Below are positions 11,073 through 24,613 of a stretch of DNA of 64,000 bases, piece by piece. The notes beneath the pieces are model-generated. The model made no database searches. It saw nothing but the letters and a program-made list of their open reading frames with translations, and was not told the origin of the DNA. Source of the stretch: Scleroderma bovista (lineage: Eukaryota; Basidiomycota; Agaricomycetes; Boletales; Sclerodermataceae); the NCBI GenBank assembly GCA_037178675.1, contig JAYMGJ010000737.1:1-64000 (forward strand). Direction: 5' to 3'. Position 1 is the first letter of the stretch; every line of letters starts with the position of its first letter. A program made the position numbers and the translations under genes.

Positions 11073-11830
11073 TCAGGAAATGTCACTGACATCCTCCTCC
11101 TCAATGTTACCCCCCCCTCTCTTGGTATTGAAACCCTTGGTGGCATCATGACCAAACTCATCACCCATAACAAGACCATCCCCACGAAGAACTCACAGGT
11201 CTTCTCAATGGCTGCTGATGGCCAGACTGCCATCATTGAAGTCAAGATCTTCCAGGGTGAACGTGAACTCATCAGGGACAACCAGATCCTTGGCAACTTT
11301 AACCTTGTTGGCATTCCACCTGCTCCCAAGGGTGTGCCCCAGATCGAAATCATGTTTGACATCAATGCTGGTAAGTTGGCAAATCGGTGGTGGGCATTCA
11401 GCTAATGACCTGCATATGGCAATGTTCATGTTACCGCCAAGGACAAGGCAACTGGCAAGGACCAATCTATGACCATTGCATCTTCATCAGGTCTCAATGA
11501 CAAAGACATCAAACACATGATCTCCAATGTGAACAAGTATGCTGAGCCCGACAAAGCTCGACGTCACCTTATCGAGGAGGCAAACAAGGGTGAATCAATA
11601 TGTGCTGACACAGAGAAGGGTAAATTGACATCGCACCATATTATTAACTGCCACTAAAACTGCTTCCACAGTGATGAACGAGTTCAAGGATCAGCTTGAT
11701 GCCACCGAGAAAGACAAGGTCTCCAAATTTGTTGAGGAACTTCGTGAATTGTCTGTGGAGGGTCTCACTGGTGATGCTTCTGTGACTGCTGATCAAATTT
11801 GGGAGAAGATCAGCGAGACTTTGATGCTCA
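11073..11830 (+). pseudogene. Mitochondrial HSP70 (SSC1-type) substrate-binding region, fragment
   Basis: Clear mtHSP70 signatures: [16 protein letters not shown], then [30 protein letters not shown] and [12 protein letters not shown]. After an intron (GTAAGTTGGC..., about 11371-11419, 3' site damaged) it continues KDKATGKDQSMTIASSSGL. A second intron (GTAAATTGAC...CCACAG, about 11620-11671) precedes the helical lid (MNEFKDQLDA). The ATPase domain is missing. Retained introns mean DNA-level copying. It lies between two RPB1 fragments in the same orientation. Confidence 0.85.
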
Positions 11831-13107
<1,277 letters not shown>

Positions 13108-14801
13108 TGTGAGTCAAAGTGTGGATTTGGGTTGGAGTAATAACCAAAACACAACACCAACAAAGGACTACAAATATGTGTGAGTGGTGGTTTACCTCCG
13201 CGGTGTCCAGAGAGGATGTGCTGAGGAGGGGGGAAGGGGATCTACACCAACAGGGTGGTGCAGACGATGATTCAGGATACTCCTGGGGTACAGGAGCAAT
13301 AGATGACAAAGGGGATAGGGGTCTAGACTCTTCCTAAAGCCTAGGAAGTGTCAAAGCGGGGATTGGGTTGACTGGGACTGAAACAGCAATACTACACCTA
13401 GAGGTTGGTGCAGCAAAGGGGCAAGGGGGCTCCTGACGTCCAGAAGCAATGGGATATGAAGGATAGACAGGCTAGACTCCGCTTGAGCCTAGAGAAATAC
13501 TTGGACTTGAATAGATTGAATAAAACTTGAATATCAGAGTCTTTAGACCTTCACTGAAGCCTACAAGACTCAAAGAGCTGAGGGGATACTGACTGAGAGA
13601 GTCTGAGAGAGGGATAATTTCGTGCAATTGGGTCTCTTTTTCACTGGGCTGAGCCCAGGGGTTTAAATACATGGGGGGGCACAGCATTAAAGTACAAAAA
13701 GAGAAGGGAGTAAGCAGAATTTGTCAAGGATTGGTAAGGGATTGGTAAGAGCTTTGTAAGGGGTTTGTAAGTGATCAGTAAGCAAGGGATAAGCAGGAAT
13801 GAGTAAGCATAGGGAGCATGAATAAGCTGCTGAGTAAAGGAATGAGTAAGCTGCATGACAAGAGTGATTGGTAAGGGAGTGAGTCATCAGCTGAGTAATA
13901 TACCAAAAATGCGAAAGGGATAGAGTAATACTGATGACAAGAGAGCATCAGTAAGCAAGGGATGAGTCACTGCACAGCAGAAGGAGTCATTGATGCACAG
14001 CCTAAGAAGTTTGATGGGGGGCTGTGTACCATCAAGAATTTGATGGGACAACAATGGGGAAGATCTGAGATACATAGGGGGATTGATCTGAGACAAAACA
14101 GCCACAAGAAGGGTACCAGGGGTCCAGAGGTCTTTTGGGGGGTCAGCATACACTAAGGTATAGTGCATGTGTTCTAGTGCCACTGAAGCGCAACCATGGG
14201 CTCCCTTGATGAGCTCTCTTCTGGGAAAGGACGAGAAAGGGTTCTTCTTCCTAATGGCACTATAAAGTGGGGGAATAACTGTCATGGTGCTGGGGGATGT
14301 CGTCTGAAAGTAGGGAAGTGGATAGAGTATTGAATTTGATGCATCCAGGGAAGCGAGACAAACAACAGAGGAAGATGGACATGGCAAGTATCTGGGAGGA
14401 AGGGACCATAGGCTGAGGGCTCAGGGGACACAGAGACAACCAGAGAAGACTTCTCAAGCTTGCCAATAGACCTAAGATGACCAAAGTACATCCTTGACAC
14501 AGGACTGACAAGGAGAACACGCTGACAGAGAACGAGAGGGACTGAGGGAGCAGGCTGGGAAGATATGTGTCAGGCAGTGCACAGGAACTCTGGGAGAGGC
14601 TGTCCTAAGAGCAGGACATAGTGGAGATCTGCAGCAATAGCAGAGAAATGATCCAGAGAAAATATGGACTCCATAGTGAGTGATGAAGCAAATGTCTGGA
14701 TTGCAGGGGGAATATCTCCGTGGGAAATGAACAGATTTGTGTCAGAACTTGACAGGCAGATAGACCACATTCTAGGCTCTCTGATGGTATAGTCACGTGC
14801 C
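13108..14801 (-). mobile_element. LTR-B copy B2, 5' truncated
   Basis: Reverse-oriented LTR-B whose 3' end (TGTGAGTC on the plus strand) follows the flank CTGG at 13104-13107. It matches the consensus to 14801 (AGTCACGTGC) and then stops; about 400 bases of the LTR start are lost at the junction with LTR-C1. Confidence 0.82.
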
Positions 14802-15343
14802 ATGGAGCTACTTGGTATGACACGAAGTCAATGCTGGTACAAAGCCAAGGGGGTACCACTTAATGCTACGGTCTGTGTTTACTCTCCTTAAGCCTGGAGT
14901 CTGGCTATAGTTGCTCTACTAGGCTGAGCAAGCATGTGATAGACAAAGTAGGATGGGTAGATTCGAGCTCTAGTGAGACAACCCTAAGGGACAAGCCCAA
15001 AAAACTATCACACAATCTTTGAGGGATAGGAGTCGAGTCTTAGAGCATAAACCCAAAGAGAGGTCGAATGGAGAGCCCCAGGGTGCTGGATTGACCAGTA
15101 CATATACTACAGAGCATGCACCAGGCATGAGGTATACATGAGACTACAGCATGTATGTAGGTAGTGGTATGACATCAAGGGTGTAAGTATAGACACACAT
15201 GAGGCAAGGGACTATGCTACATACAGTGTTCCAGGTTGTATACAGGCTGCGTACAGGTTGTAACTGGGTTGCATATAGGTCTGATAAGTTAGAATGTCAT
15301 CTAATCACAGATTAGATAAGATAAAAAGTCATGGTCTGTTACA
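14802..15343 (-). mobile_element. LTR-C copy C1 (solo gypsy LTR)
   Basis: On the minus strand it begins TGTAACAGACC at 15343 and shares the LTR-C2 (49952) features: TTTTTATCTTATCTAATCTG, TCCAGCACCC, GGGGCTCTCCATTC and GGGTTGTCTCA. Its distal end near 14802 is inferred from loss of LTR-B match, so a target duplication could not be defined. Confidence 0.65.
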
Positions 15344-16620
15344 GCCTCACTTTGACAACAGGATATTGGACCAAATTGAACTGGCACTGCACACATTCCA
15401 TGACAATAAGTTGGCTATCATCACTGCTGGCACAAGACAGGGTTCCAACAGACCCCTCGAACATTGGGAAATTCCAAAGCTTGAAATCTTACAACATGTC
15501 ATGTGGTCCATTCATGCCTCTGGTGCTATTATGCAGTGGACAGCTGATATTACAGAGCATGCCCATATTACAGAGATAGAACAACCTGCACATGCTGGAA
15601 ACAATCAGGATTACTACTTGCAGATTGTCTGGCACCTTGACCACAGTGAAAAATGCTTTCAATTTGACCTTGCTACACATTTTGTATCTATTGAACAAGG
15701 TCTTGAGGAGGATGAAGATCAGGAGGATGAACATGAACTGGACAATGAGGTGCTTCATGTCAAACATTATTACACCCCATCTCACACATCTGTCAACTAT
15801 TTTGAAGCTGCCAATGTGATTGCTACAGGTGCCATGCACTGTGATGTACTCCCTCCAAGATTCTTTGCATCTTCCACGACCACATTTTGGTTAGCTCTTA
15901 AGCCATCACTACGGGCCTCAGTTGACAAGGCTGAACAAATATATGGCTTACCCAACCTACGACAGGCCATCACTGACTACTGTCACCACACAGATTGTTT
16001 GGCAGACAGACAATTCAGAACAAGCAATTTCTCCACTGTCAGGATGCAGATTTGGTTTAAACTTTGAATGCAACAACCGACCTATCATGACCAACATTCG
16101 GTTGAGCCACCTTAAAGTCTTCTTGCCTCACCTTCCTCTATGGAACCTCCTTGCAGTTGGTACAACTTTGCTATCATTAGTCAAACCAACAAAAGTGACT
16201 GGCCTTCCAATGGCCTCAGAGGTATGTTTCACAATGAAAGGTCCCATCATATATTCACTATCTTTTAGGTCATGCTGTAGTGCAGATCTGCCTTATCTTC
16301 CGCCTCCTTCACAGCAATACTTTTCTTGCATATGTTTATCGCTTCAAGGATAGCTTGCCTCCATCGTGCAGCACAAACAACAGTGCTGCCAACCTGCACA
16401 TACTGAAATGAGCAATCAGAAGTGATGGTGCCCATGTTGGAGAGGTTATTCCATTGCTCTATCCTTGCTCACCAGCTCACATTATCCATGTGTTGGTAAA
16501 GAGGCCAATCCATGTTTAACACATCACACTGCCTATGAACTATTGAATAAGTTCTGGCTCAATAAATACTGGAACAAGGAATTTTTTACACATTATCGCA
16601 CCCTCCTTAAGTCTGTAGTT
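15344..16620 (+). pseudogene. Plavaka-type transposase, C-terminal remnant (DUF6830-like region)
   Basis: The open frame to 16067 carries the hallmark stretch EHWEIPKLEILQHV, IMQWTADITEHAHI, GNNQDYYLQI and HLDHSEKCFQFDLATH, then the acidic region and AEQIYGLPNLRQAITDY. After a frameshift near 16055 it continues to an intron (GTATGTTTCAC...TTTTAG, 16221-16269) and GHAVVQICLIFR, GAHVGEVIPLLYP and an NKYWNKEFF end. The N-terminal catalytic part is absent, replaced by LTR-C1. Not the same copy as the N-terminal remnant at 42190. Confidence 0.82.
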
Positions 16621-16736
16621 TCCATGTGTATTTGTCTGCAATGTCAATTGTGTATGTTTTGCATTCATCCTTACCCAGCTCTCCGAGTGCAGTTCAATGT
16701 CATTGCTTTCACCGGTGCCTGCTCTTCACACAGTAA

Positions 16737-19700
16737 CACAGACCACCCCTGTTAAGCTTCGAACAATGTCTGTTCCTACTATGGGAAAAATCTTTAAGGC
16801 AGAAGATGTCAATCAAGATCTCCTTGTTGAATTGGATGGTGCCACTCTTGATGAAGACCCTTTGGACAATTCATCTCACTATATCCTGGATCAATGCACC
16901 ACCATGTCACCTACAATGATGCAGAGCCTTCCATCTGAAGAGGGGAAGTTGAAGATTTTGTTGTTATCACTCAGAGAAGAGCCTTATTATCGAGATGGTC
17001 ACTAAGAGCCGACAAAAATTCCCAACATCTTGAGATTCATATATCAACCTTCACAGCTACATCACTCATCTGCCTGTAGATCTCAAGGCTCTCACTTGGC
17101 CAATGGTACTGGATGTGAGAAGGGTTGCTCATCCACTGGCCTCCGACGTGAGACTGTTCATAAGAATATTTCTGGGACTTTACAAAATGAGAGTATCAAA
17201 GGAACCTTCATACCTGCTGCAGGTTCAGAGGAGAGACATATTGCGAGTTGGCTGAATGGGGTCACAGAAGCTCTACAGGCCCTTCTCCCCCACGCTGATA
17301 TTTCATCTAATATTTCAGGTACTATGCTCACTCGAAGGATGACCACACATTCTAGCACCGCCAAACCCCTTCATTTTTGGTCATCCAAGACATCACGTCA
17401 ACCAATCAAGGACAGTCCGTTGTCATACAAGCCAGATTTAGTCCTGTGGGAGAGAACCTCTGGACCCAAGCCAGACTTCTCATGGAAGAATGTTATTTCC
17501 TTCATGGAAGTGACATCAACCTCTTACTCAAATTCTGGTAGTACAGCAACTGTTTGAAACGGTGTCATGCACAAAGCCTATGCAATTTTTGCATCACAAC
17601 CTGGTCAACAATTTTTATTTGTGCTGTCCATCACAAATCAGGAGTTTCGCGTGCACATGTTCAATCACTCTGGGGTGGTTCATTCCCATCCCTACAACAT
17701 ACACCAATCTCCCCATGTGCTACTGTGCATGCTATCTTACTTGCATTCGGTAAATCTGAACACATCAGGTATGATCCCCCCTTCATTTGTTTTTCATCCC
17801 ATTCATCACTTGTGCTCAACACAATCCAAGTGGGGCTCATGTCATACCATGTCATAAAAAGAATCTTTTTCAACTATTTAATCTGTGGCCAGGGCACTTC
17901 GTGCTGGCATGTACATCGTGGCAGTCAAAACTACATCGTCAAAGATTCATGGACTCACAAAAGCCAAGTAACCCATGAGAGGGATATACTCACCCAAATT
18001 TGGGGTTTGAAGGGAGTCCCTCAACTCCTTGCTGCCTGGACCATTAGCATTGGAGGCTCAGATGATTGGACAGACACACACCATTTTTCCCTTCCTTCCA
18101 ACATCAGTGTTCGAGTCCACCAGCAACTCCTTATGCAACCGGTTGGGGTTCCCCTATCTGAATTCAAATCTATCTGTGAACTCTTCAGCATACTCATTGA
18201 TATCCTTGATGGTACAGTTGAGTATCTCACTATGCATAACATTACTGTGCATAAAACCTCACCATGCATGGCAAAGCCTTGGGACCAACCTCGTCCCCAC
18301 TAAATTATGCAAAAAAAAATATTGTACTGCATGATACATATGAAATTTTGGGGTTTATGCATTATTATATTTGGAAATTAGGGTGGTTGGAGGTGTCATG
18401 CCCATGTGCTTGGTGGCTCTGGGACAAAAGAAATTGACATTTCTGGTTCAATCATGCCACCTGAAACTGTTAAGGTGCACAAGCATTGCACCATCTCTAA
18501 GCCATACAACTGCCAAGCTTCAAAAGCCACCCCTATGGGTTCTCAGCCACCTCTGAAGACTTCTGCAGTCAAACTGAAGACACAGCATGGCTGTAACAAT
18601 CTCACTCAGTGCACACTGGCTGCCAGTTGTGGCTTACCATGACCAGCACCACTGTTGGGGAAAGGGAAGTTGGGCATTCTCCATACCATTATCCAGGTGG
18701 TGATGACAAAATCATTAACAAGGTGAAGAACTGAGGCACTGATAATTCAGGTGCTGCCTGCAATGGGGATGGTGGTGATGACAATGACAATGACAACACA
18801 ATACCAGAGTTGACCTTACAGCAGGGAGTTGATCTGTGCATGAAAATGGAGCAGCTATGTTTGCAGCATGCTGAGGTTGATGGGGTGGATTTGAATGCTT
18901 TACAGAGGCATGTTCGCACACTTTGTGGCCACTTGTGCAAGACGGAGATGCAGAGCCTGCAAACAGGTTTCATTGGAACACTACTTTGTTCCCAAACCAT
19001 CAAACACTTAGTCTGTTACCGTAGATGTCACATGCTGTCACAGAATGTGACAATATACCTGTGCATACAACACAGTTATGCATAGCCCAATCTGGGGACC
19101 ATTATGTATTATGAGATACTCAACTATATGTCCTAACAACTACTTGTTAGTTGACCTGATGGCATCCATAGTTCACATGACACTTGTCATGCAATTTCAG
19201 ATCCTCCATCGTGATGTGAGCATCAACAATACTATGATATATGTTCCCGATGTTTCCAAGAGTAAAGCCAAGAAAACTCACAGTGGTGAAGAATCCAGGA
19301 AAGCCTTTGGTGGGGAGCCTTCTTCAGCTGGTGACTATGTCAAGGACAATGGAAAGGGTGATGAGTCACTTGAGCAGCAACTTGTTCGGTGGGAGAGAGA
19401 AAGGCACCAACAGATCCAGGCTGGTACCTTACGTTGTGGCCTCCTTGTTGACTTTGATTATGCTACTGATCTTGATCAAAACCTACCTGTGGTTTCCAGT
19501 GATCACACTGTATGTATTTTTTTATCAAGTTCCCCCTTTCACTCATCAATTTTGCCAGGGGACAGTGCTGTTCATGTCATCAAATATCCTCCTGGACTAT
19601 AAGAAAGACAAGATGGTCCACTCCGCCAGTGATGACTTAGAATTGCTCGTTTATGTCCTTATTTGGATGTGCATCTTTCATGCCAGCCCTGGAACCGTTT

Positions 19701-20230
19701 GTCAGGACAAACATGTCACTGACACTGTCTTGAAAAGTTGGGTTACAGTGAACAATGAAAATGATGCAGTGTCCCTTGGGGCCTTCAAAATAGGGCTAAG
19801 ATCTCGGCCAGCCACTGTGACCAATGACTTTACTATATACCTAAAGCCTGCCTGTGCTACCATTGACAAATTTCCCATGGAACTTGGGCGGTGGGCCACA
19901 ACTGATTGCACTGATCATCTACCCCATTACAAGGCCATTAGAAATATTCTGCTGGAGGGCTTTGGTACAGTTGAGGAGGTACCAAACTGGAGTGCTGCCA
20001 AGGATGTACATGGATATGGTCTACTACATCAGAAGTCAACATGCAAAGTACCATCTTTTGCAACAGATGGTTACAAAGATGATGCTTACATTTTGTTACA
20101 TGTTTGTTACATCCACAGATTTATCCTACAATGGCATCCTTCAATGTCAGTGTTTCCTCCCGCTGCATCATCCAATCTCATATGCATCAAACAAAAGTGC
20201 ATCAGATGTCACCCAAATGCAAGGGAATGA
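16737..20230 (+). pseudogene. FunK1-type fungal protein kinase, decayed
   Basis: Fragments follow the FunK1 order. N-terminal region about 17060-17720: PVDLKALTWP, then KPDLVLW, AIFASQPGQQFLFVLSI and VVHSHPYNIHQSPH. About 17880-18200: GTSCWHVHRGSQNYIVKDSW and HERDILTQI. Catalytic region about 19195-19700: ILHRDVSINNTMIY (catalytic HRD), GLLVDFDYA (DFD in place of DFG, usual for FunK1), then SNILLDYKKDKMVHSASDDLELLVYVLIW. At least three frame changes and an inserted stretch (18304-19130) break it. FunK1 genes are high-copy in Agaricomycetes. Confidence 0.8.
18304..19130 (+). other. Unrecognised stretch separating the two FunK1 halves
   Basis: About 830 bases lie where FunK1 should pass directly from the SEF..ICELF helix to the HRD loop. 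Short open frames (18406-18642, 18810-19085) show no family I know and no terminal repeats. It may be an old insertion or rapidly decayed kinase sequence. Confidence 0.4.
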
Positions 20231-21181
20231 TAAGTTACCACTCGCCTTATGTGTGATGGTAGCACACATCAGAGTCTGTTGGAACCACCGCCAATGTTCA
20301 TGCTTCCTTCCGCATGTATCCTTGCCAGCTTGCCAGACCAAGCACCAATGATTCAGGAGCATTCAGTATTGGAGATGTCATGATGTACTTGAATATCTGG
20401 ACTCATTGATTCTGTGTGGCCTAGAAACGGTACTAGAGACCACATACCTGTGAACTTATCTGCATGAGACAACAAGAATTAGCGAACAGTGAAGGAGGCG
20501 AGCATCAATCAACTTACAGTGAGAGACTGGAGACCAACCGGCAGTGGTAATGTCAACAAAAAAGCATCTGGGGCAGTCGAGACTGAGAATGTCTGAGCAT
20601 AAGTGTTTTGGGCCAGGACTCTTAAGCTTGTTGTTTCCTAAATGGGATGCCACGTTAAAGTAAAGCTTTAGAAGTCAAAGTCTGCATCAACTTCAACTCC
20701 TTGGGTCATGCTAACAAAATTTAGGTCATCAACATGCAATGTCTTCAGCCAGCCGAGGACCTTGGATTCATCTTTTTGGACAACTGTAGAACTTCTGGCC
20801 TCAGGATGTATCACAGTGGCTTACGAGGGCGAGCAGCTATTATGGGTGAGTTCTCGAGCCTGTCTGGATGTTGTTTTTCTTTTGATTCCTCATCGGTGAT
20901 CAGGAATACATGTATCTCAGGAAGGTGCAGGGTTTTGGTGCTTCAAGAGAAGCCAAAAACAATGGATAAAGAGTCACTGGTAATTATTAGTTTTGCAAAG
21001 TTTTTACCTCAGTTATTTTCTAGACAACTACATTTTTATCACAGCCAACACATCCACAGTTTTGGTGTTCACCTCGATGGAACATGTGTTTCAGCATGTA
21101 GCACACTATAAGTACCAGGGTGAGCAACCAATGAGGTTTGTCCCTGGGCCATTCTAATCCTCCTCTTACTGTTATTTGCAA
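20231..21181. other. No recognisable gene
   Basis: Short open frames at 20708-20899 and 20734-21111 show no family I recognise and overlap in different phases. No terminal repeats or RNA genes are evident. Confidence 0.5.
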
Positions 21182-22095
21182 ATGGCTTCGTATGATCCAA
21201 AGAAATGGTCGGCTCATCCTGAAGATCCACTTACAGCAGCGACCTTAAAAAGACCAAAAAGAATGGACACTGATCTCAGCTATGGTGTGCAATATTTTTG
21301 ATGTTCATGTTAACTTCCACAACTGCTTTACAGGTGACACTGTCGCCCAGACTGTGCACCACTCCTCCAGGTTGAATAAAGGGAATGGTGGCCAAATAAC
21401 CCAACTTCAAAATATTGAATGCATTCAGACAGCACCAAGCGCTACTTCCAAAGTGTCTCATGCTTCCAAGCTTGACATTGCCACCACCAATGAACTGATG
21501 AACCCAATGGCCCCAACAAAGCCAAGCCCCGCCTCAAGATAGTGTCATCTTGTGCATAAGAGTCTGATGGTCAATCAGGCCTTGAGTTGGTATGCAATGT
21601 TTCACATCCTTAGGTCCCCACGTACTTACAACTTTAAAACCAGCCTATCCAGAACTCACAGGATTCTATTGTCTACAACAGACCACCTCCACCTGCATAC
21701 CAGCTAGCATGTGAAGGCTCTCAGTACAGCTTCTGCCATGATTTTGGACAAGATAGTGATGCAGTATGTTTGGACACTCCACCATCATCACATGGATCCA
21801 CTGTGCCATCTGTTCACCTGACATTTCATGGAGGATCTATTCCCCCAATGTCCCATGGAGGATCAGCTGTTGCAAGTTCCCGTGGCGGATCTGTTGCTGC
21901 AAGTTCCCATGTCAGATCTATTGCCCCAAGTTCCTGTGGTGGACCTGTTGTCCCAAGTTCTCGTAGTGCATTAGTTGGTAAGGCTTCTGGCTTATGCAGT
22001 AGATCGTCAGGCATTATGAACATATCCCTTACTACAGCACACCCCACTCGGCATCCACATGGTACTCTATCGTCTGTTGTACCTTGCTCATCCAG
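21182..22095 (+). pseudogene. Unknown gene with 9-residue repeats, cut by LTR-B
   Basis: An ATG at 21182 opens MASYDPKKWSAHPEDP; an intron (GTGTGC...TTTACAG, about 21285-21333) leads to a basic stretch with SSRLNKGNGGQ and NPMAPTKP. This layout resembles N-terminal parts of multicopy hypothetical proteins in basidiomycete transposons (memory-based, weak). After another gap a Pro/Ser/Gly-rich segment has tandem (H/R)GGS-type 9-residue units. The end is removed by the 5' LTR of Gypsy-B. Product unknown. Confidence 0.4.
21828..21970 (+). repeat. 27-bp minisatellite encoding 9-residue units
   Basis: About five imperfect 27-bp units, each like CATGGAGGATC...CAAGTTCC, keep the reading frame and give repeats of the form (H/R)-G-G-S-x-x-x-S-S. 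The in-frame period suggests growth as coding sequence. Confidence 0.7.
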
Positions 22096-24181
22096 TGTCA
22101 CACAACAAACAGGTTTGGTACAGTGAACATGGAAGATAATTCCTATATTGAATGATCCTTATGTGAAGGATAAGCATGATGGACCATTCATCGTAGCCAT
22201 CTATCGCACAAGAAGACTATCCTGATGCAAGAGATGAATGCCAATGCAGACAGTCATCCATCGCATGAGAACTGCCAAGAAGCAGAAGAAACTGAAGGAA
22301 TGATGTCAATTGTGGTATGAGAAAGGAATGCACACATCTGCAGTCCAACTCCCATACCAGAATGATCAAAGAAGCCAAAGAATTGGGAGAAAAAGAAGAA
22401 ATGATTTTTAGCACCCAAATGTCATTTTTAGGCACCCAGTGCCGGCATTCCGATATTTTGAATAGCTCCATTGTTTCTGAAGCTATCAGGCACGTGACTA
22501 TACCGTCAGAGAGCCAAGAGCATGATCTATCTGCCTGTCAAGTTCCAACGCAAATCCATTCATTTCCCACAGAGATATTCCCCCTGCAATCCAGACATTC
22601 GCTTCATCACTCACTATGGAGTCCATATTTTCTCTGGATCATTTCTCTGCTATTGCTGCAGATCTCAACTATGTCCTGCTCTTAGGACAGCCTCTCCCAG
22701 AGTTCCCATGCACTGCCTGGCACATATCTTCCCAGCCTGCTCCCTCAGTCCCTCTCGTTCTCTGTCAGCGCATTCTCCTTGTCAGTCCTGTGTCAAGGAT
22801 GTACTTTGGTCATCTTAGGTCTATTGGCAAGCTTGAGAAGTCTTCTCTGGTCGTCTCTGTGTCCCCTGAGCCCTCAGCCTATGGTCCCTTCCTCCCAGAT
22901 ACTTGCCATGTCCATCTTCCTCTGTTGTTTGTCTCGCTTCCCTGGATGCATCAAATTCAGTACTCTATCCACTTCCCTACTTTCAGACGACGTCCCCCAG
23001 CACCATGACAGTAATGCCCCCACTTTATAGTGCTATTAGAAAGAAGAACCCTCTCTCGTTCTTTCCCAGAAGAGAGCTCATCAAGGGAGTCCATGGTTGT
23101 GCTTCAGCAGTGCTAGAACACATGCACTATACCTTAGTGTATGCTGACCCCCCAAAAGACCTCTGGACCCCTGGTACCCTTCTTGTGGCTGTTTTGTCTC
23201 AGATCAATCCCCCTATGTATCTCAGATCTTCCCCATTGTTGTCCCATCAAATTCTTGATGGTACACAGCCCCCCATCAAACTTCTTAGGCTGTGCATCAA
23301 TGACTCCTTCTGCTGTACAGTGATTCATCCCTTGCTTACTGATGCTCTCTTGTCATCAGTATTACTCTATCCCTTTCGCATTTTTGGTATATTACTCAGC
23401 TGATGACTTACTCCCTTACCAATCCATCTTGTCATGCAGCTTACTCATTCTTTTACTCAGCAGCTTATTCATGCTCCCTATGCTTACTCATTCCTGCTTA
23501 TCCCTTGCTTACTGATCACTTACAAACCCCTTACAAAGCTCTTACCAATCCCTTACCAATCCTTGACAAATTCTGCTTACTCCCTTCTCTTTTTGTACTT
23601 TAATGCTGTGCCCCCCCATGTATTTAAACCCCTGGGCTCAGCCCAGTGAAAAAAGACCCAATTGCACGAAATTATCCCTCTCTCAGACTCTCTCAGTCAG
23701 TATCCCCTCAGCTCTTTGAGTCTTGTAGGCTTCAGTGAAGGTCTAAAGACTCTGATATTCAAGTTTTATTCAATCTATTCAAGTCCAAGTATTTCTCTAG
23801 GCTCAAGCGGAGTCTAGCCTGTCTATCCTTCATATCCCATTGCTTCTGGACATCAGGAGCCCCCTTTCCCCTTTGCTGCACCAACCTCTAGGTGTAGTAT
23901 TGCTGTTTCAGTCCCAGTCAACCCAATCCCCGCTTTGACACTTCCTAGGCTTTAGGAAGAGTCTAGACCCCTATCCCCTTTGTCTTCTATTGCTCCTGTA
24001 CCCCAGGAGTATCCTGCATCATCATCTGCACCACCCTGTTGGTGTAGATCCCCTTCCCCCCTCCTCAGCACATCCTCTCTGGACACTGCAGAGGTAAACC
24101 ACCACTCACACATATTTGTAGTCCTTTGTTGGTGTTGTGTTTGGGTTATTACTCCGACCCAAATCCACACTTTGACTCACA
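22096..24181 (+). repeat. Gypsy-B 5' LTR
   Basis: Starts TGTCACACAACAAAC and ends TTTGACTCACA. A core promoter TATTTAAA is at about 23620 and the CTTAC-type repeat array precedes it (about 23400-23560). Confidence 0.87.
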
Positions 24182-24183
24182 TC

Positions 24184-24200
24184 TGGAGCCCACCGCAAGG
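24184..24200 (+). other. Gypsy-B primer-binding site
   Basis: Two bases after the LTR, TGGAGCCCACCGCAAGG begins with TGG, as expected for pairing with the CCA end of a tRNA. The tRNA species is not identified. Confidence 0.5.
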
Positions 24201-24613
24201 GGTGGTTATTTCTGGATAGGATTGTGCTTATTCCTCCTCATCATCGCTCTTACTGCTCCTTGGATCCCTCCCTGCTTCATTGCTGTCATCCTCCTGGTCT
24301 CCTACTTCGCCCTCTTCATCTATAGGAACCCCTTTGACTATCTCTGACTCCAACCTGATCTCTCTACCTGCTGGTCCATCATCTCCTCCTCGTACCCCCC
24401 CTATTTCTGCTATATCGCTCTCGAATAACTCTGTGCCTTCTTCCCTGTCTGGCACATTGTCATCCTCATCTATACCAACCCCTGAGTCCCTTCTTGGGTC
24501 GACTCTAGCCTCTACTGCCTCTGTATCCATCCCCGCTTCATCTGTTTCCCCACCTGCTGTTACTATGTCTGCACCTGCTACGCTCCCATCTGTCCTTACT
24601 CCCTCTTCTTGGG

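Noticed and set aside
13962..14156. A 64-codon frame (MSHCTAEGVIDAQPKKF...) repeated in every LTR-B copy on the strand opposite to LTR transcription.
   Set aside because: It overlaps the longer plus-strand frames, has no LTR-A counterpart and is conserved only as far as the LTR copies are near-identical.
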